From positions 186,001-250,000 of the forward strand of contig JAUSFB010000048.1 in assembly GCA_030651575.1 (NCBI GenBank): a stretch of DNA of 64,000 bases. Reading direction: 5' to 3'. How positions within the stretch are numbered: position 1 is the stretch's first letter; every line of letters begins with the position of its first letter. Position numbers and translations under genes: made by a program. Origin of the DNA: Phaeospirillum sp. (lineage in GTDB: Bacteria > Pseudomonadota > Alphaproteobacteria > Rhodospirillales > Magnetospirillaceae). Positions 1-9,881 of this stretch are shown here, one piece after another. Under the pieces are notes generated by a model. The model was given only the letters and a program-made list of their open reading frames with translations, was not told the origin of the DNA and made no database searches.

Positions 1-2
1 GC

Positions 3-542
3 GACCGCGAACTGGCGGAGGAAGCCTTTCCCGGCGACATCATGGGCATCCCCAATCACGGCCAGCTGCGCATCGGCGACACGCTGTCGGAGAGCGAGGA
101 GCTCAACTTCCTCGGCATTCCCACCTTCGCCCCGGAAGTGCTGCGCCGCGTCCGCCTGGACGACCCCATGAAGGCCAAGCAGTTGCGCAAGGCGCTGGAA
201 GACCTCGCCGAGGAAGGCGTCTCCCAGGTGTTCAAGCCACTGGACGGCTCGACCTGGATCGTCGGCGTGGTGGGGGCGTTGCAGTTCGACGTGCTGACCA
301 CCCGCATCGAAAGCGAATACTCCATCAAGGCCGGCTTCGAGGAAGCCCCCTTCGTCACCGCCCGCTGGGTCGCCTGCGACTCCGAGGTCGAGATGAAACG
401 CTTCATGGACGCCAACAAGTCCAACATGGCCGAGGATCGCGACGGCGGCATCGTCTACCTTGCCCGCAACACCTGGCAGATGAACCGGGCGCAGCAGGAC
501 TTCGAGACGGTGCGGTTCACCTCAACGCGTGAGCAGCATTAG
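3..542 (+). CDS. prfC: Peptide chain release factor 3, C-terminal part (truncated by window edge)
   Basis: The reading frame is open from the first bases, so only about the last 179 residues are present; the GTPase domain lies outside the window. RF3 is a cytoplasmic GTPase that recycles RF1/RF2 from the ribosome after termination. The visible part matches the RF3 C-terminal domain: GIPNHGQLRIGDTL near the start, then FLGIPTFAPEVLRRV, GVVGALQFDVL and a final NRAQQDFETVRF stretch. The stop is TAG at 540-542. The last 21 nt overlap the end of the convergent gene on the other strand. Identification is confident because this C-terminal pattern is distinctive of RF3 rather than EF-G. Confidence 0.93.
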   Translation, partial: DRELAEEAFPGDIMGIPNHGQLRIGDTLSESEELNFLGIPTFAPEVLRRVRLDDPMKAKQLRKALEDLAEEGVSQVFKPLDGSTWIVGVVGALQFDVLTTRIESEYSIKAGFEEAPFVTARWVACDSEVEMKRFMDANKSNMAEDRDGGIVYLARNTWQMNRAQQDFETVRFTSTREQH

Positions 543-2417
543 ATCACGGACCTGGGCGGCGGCGATGATGGCGTCCCAGGTGGCGGCGACCGGGTCGCCG
601 ACCACGCCCAATCCACACAGATGGCCCAGCAGGCGATCCCGGTCGGGGACGATTCCGCTTTTCAGCGCCCCGGCCAATTGCGCCGCATCATCGACGATGA
701 CCGCGCCGGGCAACAGATCGGCGGTGATGGTGCTGGGAAGCGGCCGCATCACGTAATAGGGCTTCCCGCCGGCCACGGTTTCCAGGAAGGTGCTGCTTCC
801 CACCGGCCCGACCACCACATCGGCCCAGGCGACATGCTGTTCGAACGAGCCGCCGGCATGAACCTCGCAGGGCAGGTCGAGCCGTTCGACCAGATGCCGG
901 TAGAACCCCACCACGTCCTTGCTGGGATGAAGCTTCAGGCGGATGCCGGTAAAGCCGAGATCGGCCATCATGCGGACCGTCTCGACCAGACTCGAAATGA
1001 TCCGGCTGCGGGTGGTCTCCATGTCGTTGGACCAGGCATAGCCGGGAAGAATCAGGCCGTGGCGCAACTTCGGCGGCGCCAACGGCCCCGGCTGGGGGCG
1101 GCCCAACGCCGGGTAGCCGGTGACCACCCGCTCGATCCGCGCCCCTTGATCGTTAAGCCAACGTTCCGATCCGGGGCCTTGGGCCAGCTCTCGCGTCACC
1201 GTCGCCGGCATGGAACGGTCGCCGCAACGCGGCGCGTTGCGAAACGGCAGGACAAAGACGCCGTTCAAGGTCTCGTCGGCGGGAATGCCGCGCGCCAGGG
1301 CCAGCTCGCACATGGCGCGGCCCAGCGGACTGCCGGAATCGCCGGTGACCACCCGGTCGATTCTCAACCGGTCGAGCAGATGGGCCAACTGGTCCACCAG
1401 CGCCATCAGGGAGGTCAGGATGCCCGGCCGGAACAGGCTGGAGCGGACGGTCTCGCGCTGGACGGCCTCCAGACCGGCGGTGGGGTGGGACCGCCAATGC
1501 GCCTCCATGGCCGCGATGATCCGCGCTTCCTCGGCCCGGCGTTTACCATCGGAACCGGCTGCTTCCATGGCGACCGGCCAAATGCCGCCCCTCCAACAGG
1601 TCGTCAGGAAGGAGCGGGTCTTGGGCGAGGGGCCGAAGGGAATCACCGGCACGATGCCGCGTCCGTCAAAGCCGTCCACCAGATGGCGAAGACTGAGCAG
1701 GCTGATATAGAAAAACACCCGTGGCCGGCGACGACGGGCCAGCAGGTGCAACCGGAACAACGCCTCCACCCTGCCGGCGACCCATTCGCGCAGCCGGTCC
1801 TTCAGTCCGGGCGGCCGCGCCGGTTTCGGCGTCATGCACCCTTGAAGAAACGGCAGGGCGTTCTCGGTCGCCGCCGGCGGGTCGAGGCGGTCATCGACCT
1901 CGGCGTCCACGGCGGCGGCGGCATCGGCGGCGATGGCCCGCTTGGCGGCGGCGGTCAGGACGTCATAGGGGGCCGACAGGTCGAACAGCACCAGTTGCTC
2001 GGGCCTGAGATCGCGGCACAGCCGCAGCAAGCCGTGACGAAGAGTCGCGGCGGCGTGCCAGGCGATGCTGAGATAGGTGGAATACAGCCGCCCCAGCGAG
2101 ACGTCGCGATAAACAGTGGGATCGACCTCGCCCGCCCAGACCCAGCCGGTGCCGCGCGGAGCCAGATCCAGCGGCGGGCCGGCATCGGCGGCGGGCCAGC
2201 TGGGATCGGCGCATTCGAAATGCACGGCGTCGAACCCGCGCGCACGGGCCTCGCGCCAGGCCAGCCACTCGGTGGCGACGATCAGGTCGGCGGGGGCGGC
2301 GGGGTCGAAGCCGTCCAGGTGGCGGGGAACCGATATCAGGACCAACCGGCGATAGCTGGCCCGCTTCGGCTTGACGGTCAGGGCGTCGACCGCCAACATC
2401 TCATTCACCGCTGTCAT
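522..2417 (-). CDS. Putative surface-carbohydrate (sialyltransferase-like) glycosyltransferase
   Basis: A 631-residue protein with no clear signal peptide. I chose ATG at 2417 (MTAVNEML) over the in-frame TTG at 2432. The C-terminal third looks like a GT-B nucleotide-sugar half: IRLKLHPSKD (LHP at about residues 496-498), then DVVVGPVGSSTFLE (SST at about 541-543) and GGKPYYVM. An HP motif followed by an S-(S/T) motif is characteristic of bacterial sialyltransferases and polysialyltransferases (GT38/GT52 type) and is shared with some capsule glycerophosphotransferases. The N-terminal half is unrecognised. It is divergent from the nonulosonate operon starting 133 nt away, which suggests it uses the CMP-sugar made there. 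That role is inference; the family assignment is tentative. Confidence 0.55.
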   Translation of the reverse strand: MTAVNEMLAVDALTVKPKRASYRRLVLISVPRHLDGFDPAAPADLIVATEWLAWREARARGFDAVHFECADPSWPAADAGPPLDLAPRGTGWVWAGEVDPTVYRDVSLGRLYSTYLSIAWHAAATLRHGLLRLCRDLRPEQLVLFDLSAPYDVLTAAAKRAIAADAAAAVDAEVDDRLDPPAATENALPFLQGCMTPKPARPPGLKDRLREWVAGRVEALFRLHLLARRRRPRVFFYISLLSLRHLVDGFDGRGIVPVIPFGPSPKTRSFLTTCWRGGIWPVAMEAAGSDGKRRAEEARIIAAMEAHWRSHPTAGLEAVQRETVRSSLFRPGILTSLMALVDQLAHLLDRLRIDRVVTGDSGSPLGRAMCELALARGIPADETLNGVFVLPFRNAPRCGDRSMPATVTRELAQGPGSERWLNDQGARIERVVTGYPALGRPQPGPLAPPKLRHGLILPGYAWSNDMETTRSRIISSLVETVRMMADLGFTGIRLKLHPSKDVVGFYRHLVERLDLPCEVHAGGSFEQHVAWADVVVGPVGSSTFLETVAGGKPYYVMRPLPSTITADLLPGAVIVDDAAQLAGALKSGIVPDRDRLLGHLCGLGVVGDPVAATWDAIIAAAQVRDLMLLTR

Positions 2418-2437
2418 TTCTCGCCTGCGCAAGGTGG

Positions 2438-2466
2438 TTTACCGATCCGGTAGGCATCGATAAACT
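2438..2466 (+). promoter_or_regulatory. Candidate sigma-70-type promoter of the nonulosonate operon
   Basis: TTTACC at 2438-2443 and TAAACT at 2461-2466 are separated by exactly 17 nt. Each hexamer matches its consensus at four of six positions. It lies in the divergent gap between the putative glycosyltransferase and neuC and would give a leader of roughly 77 nt before the ATG at 2550. Seen by eye only; no other good pair was found in this gap. Confidence 0.35.
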
Positions 2467-2549
2467 GTTCCTGGGGACGATGTCCAGGCCGGCTCGTGCC
2501 TGCTTGCCCATTGCGGCAGACAACGGAGTGTTCCGCCCTGACCCAACAC

Positions 2550-3737
2550 ATGTCGCCGCCGCCGATTCGCCGCACCATCTGCGTGGTCACAGGCAGTCGG
2601 GCCGAATACGGCCTTCTCCTTCCCCTGATGAAGGCGATCGAGGCGGATTGCGGGCTCTCGCTGCGGCTGGTGGTGACCGGCAGCCATTTGGAGCCGCGTT
2701 TCGGCGCCACCGTGACCGCCATCGAGGCCGACGGTTTCGCCATCGACGCCCGCGTCGGCATGGACCTGTCCGGCGACGCCCCGCTGGATACGGCGCACGC
2801 CATGGCGCGCGGCCTGTCCGGCATGGCCGAGGCGTTCCAGCGGCTGCGCCCCCATCTGGTGGTGGTGCTGGGCGACCGCTACGAGATTCTCGCCGCCGCC
2901 CAGGCGGCGCTGCTGCTGCGGCTTCCCATCGCCCATATCCATGGCGGCGAGGCCAGCGAGGGCGCCATGGACGAGGCCATTCGCCACGCTCTGACCAAGA
3001 TGTCGCATCTGCATTTCGCCGCCGCCGAACCCTATCGCCGCCGGATCATTCAGATGGGCGAGCAGCCCGGCCGGGTGTTCACGGTCGGGGCCATGGCGCT
3101 CGACACCCTGGCGACGCAGCGCGCCATGCCCCGCGCCGACTTGACGCGGCGGCTGGAACTGCCCGACGACGCCCGGTATTTCCTGGTCACCTATCACCCG
3201 GCCACCCTGGACGACGCCGATCCGGGCAAGGCGGTGGACGCCCTGGCCTCGGCGCTGGACGCCTTCGCCGGCCACCATGTCCTGGTGACCGGGGTCAACG
3301 CCGATCCCGGCTTCGACGCCGTGGCCAGGGCCGTGGATCACTGGCGGCGACGGCGTCCCGGACAGGTCCGGGCGGTCGCCTCCCTGGGTCAGACCCTCTA
3401 CGCCGCCGCCATGGGCGGGGCCGAGGCGGTGGTGGGCAATTCGTCCAGCGGCATCATCGAGGCTCCGTTTCTCGGCACCCCCACCGTCAATCTCGGCATC
3501 CGCCAGCGCGGCCGCGTTCGCGCCGCCTCGGTGATCGATTGCGGCGAGACCGAGCCCGAAATCCGCGCCGCCCTGGCCAAGGCGCTCGACCCCGCCTTCC
3601 GGGCCGAGGCGGCCAAGGCGGCCTATCCGTTCGGGACGCCGGGAGCGGCCCACCGGGTGGTCGAGGTGCTGAAATCCACGCCGCTGGAGGGATTGCTGCT
3701 AAAGCCGTTCCACGACCTGCCGGGAGACTGGGCATGA
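2550..3737 (+). CDS. neuC: UDP-GlcNAc 2-epimerase, hydrolysing (NeuC/LegG family)
   Basis: A 395-residue cytoplasmic enzyme of the family that converts UDP-GlcNAc (NeuC) or its 4-amino-6-deoxy relative (LegG) to the free ManNAc-type sugar with loss of UDP, the first committed nonulosonate step. Evidence is CVVTGSRAEYGLLLPLM near the N terminus, VLGDRYE, the signature HIHGGEASEGAMDEAIRHA followed by TKMSHLHF, and GNSSSGIIEAP in the C-terminal domain. I start at ATG 2550 (MSPPPIRR), because upstream in-frame residues from 2496 do not look like the family. The end overlaps neuB by 4 nt (ATGA). The sequence does not separate the NeuC substrate from the LegG substrate. Confidence 0.9.
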   Translation: MSPPPIRRTICVVTGSRAEYGLLLPLMKAIEADCGLSLRLVVTGSHLEPRFGATVTAIEADGFAIDARVGMDLSGDAPLDTAHAMARGLSGMAEAFQRLRPHLVVVLGDRYEILAAAQAALLLRLPIAHIHGGEASEGAMDEAIRHALTKMSHLHFAAAEPYRRRIIQMGEQPGRVFTVGAMALDTLATQRAMPRADLTRRLELPDDARYFLVTYHPATLDDADPGKAVDALASALDAFAGHHVLVTGVNADPGFDAVARAVDHWRRRRPGQVRAVASLGQTLYAAAMGGAEAVVGNSSSGIIEAPFLGTPTVNLGIRQRGRVRAASVIDCGETEPEIRAALAKALDPAFRAEAAKAAYPFGTPGAAHRVVEVLKSTPLEGLLLKPFHDLPGDWA

Positions 3738-4813
3738 GCGTCTTCGTGATCGCCGAGGCCGGCGTCAACCATAACGGCGATCTCGACCGGGCCTTGGCCC
3801 TGGTGGACGCCGCCGCCGCCGCCGGAGTCGACGCGGTCAAGTTCCAGACCTTCAAGGCCGCCGCCATCGTCACCGGTGGGGCGGACAAGGCGGAGTATCA
3901 AAAGCGCGCCACCGGCGCGGCGGAAAGCCAGCAGGAGATGCTGGCCCGGCTGGAGCTGGACGAAGCCGCCCACCGGGCCTTGATCGCCCGCGCGGACCAG
4001 CGGGGAATCCGGTTCCTGTCGACGCCGTTCGATCTGGAAAGCCTGCACCTGCTGACCGGGATCCTCGGCCTCGACACTTTGAAAATTCCATCGGGCGAAA
4101 TCACCAACGCGCCGCTACTGCTGGCGGCGGCGCGGTCGGGCCGGCGGGTGATCCTGTCCACCGGCGCCAGCACCCTGGACGAGGTGGAGCAGGCGCTGGC
4201 GGTGCTGACCTTCGGCTATTGCCAGCCGCCGGACGCCGCGCCGGGCCTGCCCGCCTTCGCCGCCGCCTTCGCCACCGCCGCCGGACGGGCCGCCTTGACG
4301 GCGCATGTGGAGCTGATGCACTGCACCAGCGAATATCCCGCGCCATTCGCCGAGGTCAATCTGCGGGCCATGGACACCTTGCGCCAAGCCTTCGGCCTGC
4401 CGGTGGGCCTGTCCGATCATACCGAGGGCATCGTCATGGCCGTCGCCGCCGCCGCCCGGGGCGCCGATTCGGTGGAAAAGCACTTCACCCTCGACAAGAC
4501 CCTTCCCGGCCCCGATCACGGCATGTCGCTGGACCCGGCCGAGCTGGCGGCCATGGTCACCGGCATCCGGCAGGTGGAACAAGCCCTGGGCGACGGCCAT
4601 AAAGGGCCGTCCAGCTCGGAATTACGCAACCGCGCCATCATCCGCAAGGCGCTGGTGGCGGCGCGGCCGATCCGGCGAGGCGCGGCGATCGGCCCGGCCG
4701 ACATCGCGGCCAAGCGTATTTCCGGCGAGGGTCTGTCGCCCATGCGGCTATGGAGCCTGCTGGGAACCACCGCCGGGCGGGATTACGCCCCCGATGAGGC
4801 AATCGAGCCATGA
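3734..4813 (+). CDS. neuB: Nonulosonic acid synthase (NeuB/LegI family)
   Basis: A 359-residue PEP-dependent synthase that condenses a ManNAc-type sugar with phosphoenolpyruvate to give a nine-carbon keto acid (N-acetylneuraminate, legionaminate or a relative). It begins MSVFVIAEAGVNHNGDL, the standard NeuB start, followed by VDAVKFQTFK, the barrel segments LKIPSGEITN and LMHCTSEYPAP, GLSDHTEG and VEKHFTLDKTLPGPDH. The C-terminal part (about 295-359: IIRKALVAARPIRRGA onward) is an antifreeze-like SAF domain, as in full-length NeuB. ATG overlaps the neuC stop and its own TGA overlaps the next ATG, so the three genes are translationally coupled. Confidence 0.93.
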   Translation: MSVFVIAEAGVNHNGDLDRALALVDAAAAAGVDAVKFQTFKAAAIVTGGADKAEYQKRATGAAESQQEMLARLELDEAAHRALIARADQRGIRFLSTPFDLESLHLLTGILGLDTLKIPSGEITNAPLLLAAARSGRRVILSTGASTLDEVEQALAVLTFGYCQPPDAAPGLPAFAAAFATAAGRAALTAHVELMHCTSEYPAPFAEVNLRAMDTLRQAFGLPVGLSDHTEGIVMAVAAAARGADSVEKHFTLDKTLPGPDHGMSLDPAELAAMVTGIRQVEQALGDGHKGPSSSELRNRAIIRKALVAARPIRRGAAIGPADIAAKRISGEGLSPMRLWSLLGTTAGRDYAPDEAIEP

Positions 4814-5433
4814 GCAAAATCGTCATCGTCGGGGCAGGGGGGCACGGCAAGGTTCTGGCCGACACGCTGATGGCCGGCGGCAAGGTGGTGTCGGGCTTCC
4901 TCGACAGCGACCCCAGCCTGCACGGCTGCCATGTCATGGGTCTTCGGGTGCTGGGCGACGACGACGCGGCCCAGCCCGGCTGGCTGCTGGTCAACGGCGT
5001 CGGCTCGGTGGGACGGCCCCTTGGGCGCATGGCGGTCGATCGCCTGTTCGCCGGGCGCGGTTTTCAGTTCCTGACGGTGATTCATCCCGGCGCCATCGTG
5101 GCGCGGGAAACCGTTCTCGGCGAGGGCTGCCAGATCATGGCCGGGGCGGTGCTGCAACCCGACGCGGTGCTGGGACGCGGCGTCATCGTCAACACCAGGG
5201 CGGCGGTGGATCATGATTGCCATCTGGCGGACTTCGTCCATGTGGCGCCCGGCGCCACCCTGTCGGGCGGGGTCCAGGTCGGCGAGGGCAGCCATGTCGG
5301 CACCGGCGCGGTGGTGGTCGAGGGCATCCGCATCGGCAGCGGCTGCATGGTGGCGGCGGGCGCGGTGGTGATCGACGACGTTCCCGATGGGGCGATGGTG
5401 GCCGGAGTCCCGGCCAAGGTGAAACGGCGATGA
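4810..5433 (+). CDS. neuD: NeuD/PglD-type sugar acetyltransferase
   Basis: A 207-residue protein with the two-part NeuD/PglD architecture. The N terminus is a small Rossmann-like nucleotide-sugar pocket (KIVIVGAGGHGKVLADTL, about residues 3-20). A left-handed beta-helix of hexapeptide repeats follows from about residue 95 (HPGAIVARETVLGEG through VGTGAVVVEGIRIGSG). VDHDCHLADFVHVAPGA contains the usual catalytic histidine region. In sialic acid loci NeuD O-acetylates sialic acid; in legionaminic or bacillosamine loci the same fold N-acetylates a 4-amino sugar nucleotide. The sequence does not tell these apart. It is coupled by ATGA overlaps to neuB upstream and the cytidylyltransferase downstream. 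Confidence 0.85.
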   Translation: MSKIVIVGAGGHGKVLADTLMAGGKVVSGFLDSDPSLHGCHVMGLRVLGDDDAAQPGWLLVNGVGSVGRPLGRMAVDRLFAGRGFQFLTVIHPGAIVARETVLGEGCQIMAGAVLQPDAVLGRGVIVNTRAAVDHDCHLADFVHVAPGATLSGGVQVGEGSHVGTGAVVVEGIRIGSGCMVAAGAVVIDDVPDGAMVAGVPAKVKRR

Positions 5434-6122
5434 TCGGCGGCCTGTCCGTCCTGGCGCTGATCACCGCGCGCGGCGGGTCCAAGGGATTGCCGGGCAAGAA
5501 TATCCGTCCGCTCGGCGGCAAACCGCTGGTGGCGTGGAGCGTCGAACAGGCGCGGGCCGCGACCCTGGTCGACCGGGTCGTCATCTCTTCCGACGATCCG
5601 GCGATCATCGCCGCCGCCGTGGCGGCCGGGTGCGACGCGCCGTTCGTGCGGCCGGCGGCGCTGGCCGACGACGGCGCCACCTCCGCCGATGTCGTGGCCC
5701 ACGCCCTGACGGCCTTGGACCGCCGCTATGATCTGCTGGCGCTGTTGCAGCCGACCTCGCCGCTGCGGAGCCCCGCCGATATCGACGCCTGCATCCGGCG
5801 GGTGGCCGAGGACGGCGCCCCGTCTTGCGTCGGCGTCACCGTGGCCGCCAAATCGCCATACTGGATGCAGACCATGGATGCGGCGGGGCGGCTGTCGCCG
5901 TTGCTGCCGCCGCAAGACGCGGCCCGGCGTCAGGACCTGCCGCCGGTCTATTGTCTCAACGGCGCGGTCTACGTGGTGCGGGTGGAGTGGTTCTTGAGCC
6001 ATCGCGCCTTTGTCGGAGCCGGCAGCGTCGGCCATGTCATGCCAGCGGAACGCTCGATCGACATCGATACGTTGCTGGACTTCCGTCTGGCGGAGGCGAT
6101 CATCGCCGCGGACGAATCATAG
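5430..6122 (+). CDS. neuA: CMP-nonulosonate (acylneuraminate) cytidylyltransferase
   Basis: A 230-residue enzyme that activates the nine-carbon acid with CTP to the CMP-sugar donor. The nucleotide-binding signature ALITARGGSKGLPGKNI lies at residues 9-25. It is followed by PLVAWSVEQA, VVISSDDP, LLALLQPTSPLRSPADID and, near the C terminus, ERSIDIDTLLDF, the metal-binding region of the family. ATG at 5430 overlaps the preceding stop (ATGA). The length fits a single-domain NeuA/LegF/PseF enzyme with no fused esterase. Which nonulosonate it uses cannot be read from the sequence. Confidence 0.9.
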   Translation: MIGGLSVLALITARGGSKGLPGKNIRPLGGKPLVAWSVEQARAATLVDRVVISSDDPAIIAAAVAAGCDAPFVRPAALADDGATSADVVAHALTALDRRYDLLALLQPTSPLRSPADIDACIRRVAEDGAPSCVGVTVAAKSPYWMQTMDAAGRLSPLLPPQDAARRQDLPPVYCLNGAVYVVRVEWFLSHRAFVGAGSVGHVMPAERSIDIDTLLDFRLAEAIIAADES

Positions 6123-6164
6123 CGCGTGTTGAATTCCTCGCACGCCTCGGCTATGGGATAATTC

Positions 6165-7216
6165 ATGAAAAACTGGTCGAAGATACTGGTCGGTCCCAAT
6201 ACCCCGATCATCGACGTCATCAAGATACTCGACCTGTCCGCGGCCCAGATCGCCCTGGTGGTGGATGGCGACCGCCGTCTGCTGGGCACCATCACCGATG
6301 GCGACATCCGCCGCGGCATCCTGCGGGGCGAGCGTCTGGAGGCCCCGGCCGCCACGATCATGAATCCCAAGCCTCGGGTCGCCTCGCCGGCCATGCCGCC
6401 GCATGAGCGGCTGGCCCTGATCCGGGGGGGGAAACTGCGCCACCTGCCGGTGGTCGACGCCAACGGCGTTCTGGTGGGGCTGGAAACCGAGGGGGAGCTT
6501 CTGGCCGGCGAGGACCTGCCCAACTGGGTGGTCCTGATGGTCGGCGGGCTGGGCGAGCGGCTGCGGCCGCTGACCGCGACCACACCCAAGCCGCTGCTGC
6601 CGGTGGGGGGGCGGCCCTTGCTGGAGACCATCTTGCTGCAACTGGCCGGTTCGGGCTTCCGGCGGGTGTTCCTGGCGGTCAATTACATGGCCGAGAAGTT
6701 CGAGGAAACCTTTGGGGACGGCTCGCGCCTGGGGCTGGAAATCCGCTACCTGCGCGAGGACGGCAAGATGGGAACCGCCGGCGCGCTGGCGGCGCTGCCC
6801 GAGGTTCCGACGGCGCCGCTGCTGGTGATGAACGGCGACGTGCTGACGGCGATCAACTACCGCGCCCTGCTGGACTTCCACCACGAACATGCCGCCACCG
6901 CCACCATGTGCGTGCGCGAATACGATATCGAGGTCCCCTATGGGGTGGTCGAGGTCGAGAATTCGCGGGTGCGCGGCTTGCAGGAAAAGCCGGTGCTGAC
7001 CCATTTCATCAATGCTGGCATCTATGTGCTGAACCCCGTGGTGCTGAACCGGCTGGAGCCGGGCGCGCCCTGCGACATGCCCTCGCTGTTGCAACGGCTG
7101 ATGGACGACGATCAGCCGGTGGTGGCCTTCCCCATTCGGGAATACTGGCTCGATATCGGCCGTCTCGACGACTTCGCCAAGGCCAACGGCGATTTCGATC
7201 AGGTTTTCGGAGGGGA

Positions 7217-7220
<4 letters not shown>
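6165..7220 (+). CDS. CBS-domain sugar-1-phosphate nucleotidyltransferase (PtmE-like)
   Basis: A 351-residue fusion of two CBS repeats (about residues 1-120) with an NTP-transferase domain (about 125-345). The catalytic signature is MVGGLGERLRPLTATTPKPL, then MGTAGAL, VMNGDVLT and FINAGIYVL. This architecture is that of PtmE, which in Campylobacter makes the GDP-glucosamine precursor of legionaminic acid; related proteins exist in other glycan loci. Its place directly after neuA supports a nonulosonate role, but partner enzymes PtmA/PtmF and LegB/LegC are not recognisable in the window. Start ATG 6165 follows GGGA at a normal distance. Its stop overlaps galE (ATGA). Confidence 0.8.
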
Positions 7221-8196
<976 letters not shown>

Positions 8197-8200
<4 letters not shown>

Positions 8201-8826
8201 TCTTCGACGTCACCTTGGCCTTCGGCAGCGGCGTTCCGCCTTGGCCGGGCGAACCGGCCCCGTCGATCACCCGCCTGTCCGACATGGCCAAGGGCGATTC
8301 GTGCAATGTCACCCGCATGGACTTCGCGGTTCATTACGCCACCCATCTCGACGCCCCGATTCACTTTGTTCCCGGCGGCGCAGACGTGGCCAGCCTGGAC
8401 CTGAACGTTCTGATGGGGCCGTGTCATGTGGTCCGGATTCCCGACCACATGAATGATATCGGTCCCGAATCGTTCGCGATTCCGTCCGGCTGCACCCGCC
8501 TGCTGGCGCGGACCCGCAATTCGGCGCTGTGGGACAATCCCGCCCATGCTTTCGAGCGTGATTTCGTCGCCTTCACCCCCGAAGCGGCCGCATGGCTGGT
8601 GGAGCGCGGCGTCCGGCTGGTGGGAATCGACTATCTGTCGGTCCAACGCTTCTCCGACGCCGAGCCCACCACTCACCGCATTCTGCTGGGGGCCGGGGTG
8701 ATCGCGGTGGAGGGGCTCGACCTGCGCGGCATCGAACCGGGGGAATACGATCTCGCCTGCCTGCCGCTGAAATTGATCGGCGCCGACGGCTCGCCCTGCC
8801 GGGTGGTCTTGACGACTCGGCGCTGA
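8197..8826 (+). CDS. Cyclase family protein (kynurenine formamidase-like fold)
   Basis: A 209-residue metal-dependent hydrolase-like protein of the cyclase family (PF04199). The metal motif appears as HYATHLDAPIHFVPGG (about residues 46-61), with VGIDYLSVQRF and HRILLGAGVIAVEGLDL further on, which is the standard order. The start is GTG at 8197 overlapping the galE stop (GTGA), so it is coupled to the sugar genes. Members hydrolyse amide or lactone bonds, for example formylkynurenine. In a glycan locus it might deacylate or open a lactone, but its substrate is unknown. The family assignment is firm; the role is not. Confidence 0.8.
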
Positions 8827-8869
8827 CGCGCGAGAAAGAGACTTGTATTAGCAAAGCATCGGAGCTCCC

Positions 8870-9805
8870 ATGACCTGGAATGTCCTGATCAGCGCCCCCT
8901 ACATGATCCCGGTCATCGACCGCTTCCGGCCGTGGTTCGCCGAACACGACATCGAAATCACCGTGGCCGACGTCAACGAGCGTCTGGAGGAGGCCGATCT
9001 GCTGCCGATCATCGGCCGCTACCACGGCATCGTCTGCGGCGACGACCGCATCACCAAGACGGTGATCGACGCCGCACCCAACCTGAAGGTCATCTCCAAA
9101 TGGGGCACCGGCATCGATTCCATCGATTCGGTCTATGCCGCAACCAAGGGCATTCCCACCGGCCGCACCCTGGACGCCTTCACCCAGCCGGTCGCCGATA
9201 CCGCGCTTGGCTATATCTTGTGCTTCGCCCGCAACCTGCCGTGGATGGACCGCATGATGAAGGCCGGCATCTGGGACAAGATCCCCGGCCGGGCGCTCAA
9301 TGAATCCACCATCGGAGTGGTGGGCGTGGGCTGCATGGGCTCGGCGGTGCTGCGCCGCGCCAAGCCGTTCGGCGCGCGGCTGCTGGGCAACGACATCCGC
9401 GAGATCGACCCCGCCTTCGTCGCCGAGGTGGGGGTCGAGATGATGGGCCTGGACGCCCTGCTGGAGCAGTCGGACTATGTCAGCGTCTGCTGCGACCTGA
9501 ACCCGACCTCGCACCACCTGTTCAGCCATGCCCAGTTCACCCGCATGAAGAAAACGGCGGTGGTCATCAACACCGGTCGCGGTCCGGTGGTGCAGGAAGA
9601 GGCGCTGATCCACGCCCTGCGCGCCGGCGAGATCGCCGGCTGCGCCCTGGACGTGTTCGAGCACGAACCGCTATCCGCCGACAATCCGCTGAAATCCATG
9701 GATAATGTGATGCTGGCCCCGCACAACAGCAATTCCAGCCCCAAGGCGTGGGAGCGCATCCATCACTCCACCCTCAAGAACCTGCTGGACGGCCTGCGCG
9801 CCTGA
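8870..9805 (+). CDS. D-isomer-specific 2-hydroxyacid dehydrogenase (SerA-like)
   Basis: A 311-residue NAD-dependent dehydrogenase of the D-3-phosphoglycerate dehydrogenase superfamily. It has [13 protein letters not shown] before the Rossmann domain, the dinucleotide motif [12 protein letters not shown] (about residues 144-155), the catalytic Arg in [16 protein letters not shown], Glu in [10 protein letters not shown] and His in [10 protein letters not shown]. The C-terminal ACT domain of SerA is absent, so a catabolic or sugar-acid substrate is as likely as 3-phosphoglycerate. It starts 43 nt after the cyclase gene with GGAG upstream and probably belongs to the same operon. If the FkbH-type unit downstream uses a C3 acyl unit, this enzyme could act on a C3 acid; that is speculation. 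Confidence 0.8.
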   Translation: MTWNVLISAPYMIPVIDRFRPWFAEHDIEITVADVNERLEEADLLPIIGRYHGIVCGDDRITKTVIDAAPNLKVISKWGTGIDSIDSVYAATKGIPTGRTLDAFTQPVADTALGYILCFARNLPWMDRMMKAGIWDKIPGRALNESTIGVVGVGCMGSAVLRRAKPFGARLLGNDIREIDPAFVAEVGVEMMGLDALLEQSDYVSVCCDLNPTSHHLFSHAQFTRMKKTAVVINTGRGPVVQEEALIHALRAGEIAGCALDVFEHEPLSADNPLKSMDNVMLAPHNSNSSPKAWERIHHSTLKNLLDGLRA

Positions 9806-9881
9806 CCGGAACGTTCAGGCCTGCCCCCCTACCCCTTCCTTGTCATTTCCCGGCGAATGCCGTAGAAGGCAGGGCATCACA

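Noticed and set aside
621-2453. Long plus-strand open frame opposite the putative glycosyltransferase
   Set aside because: It is Gly/His/Gln/Arg-rich with no motif, typical of the antisense frame of a GC-rich gene; the minus-strand product has coherent glycosyltransferase motifs.
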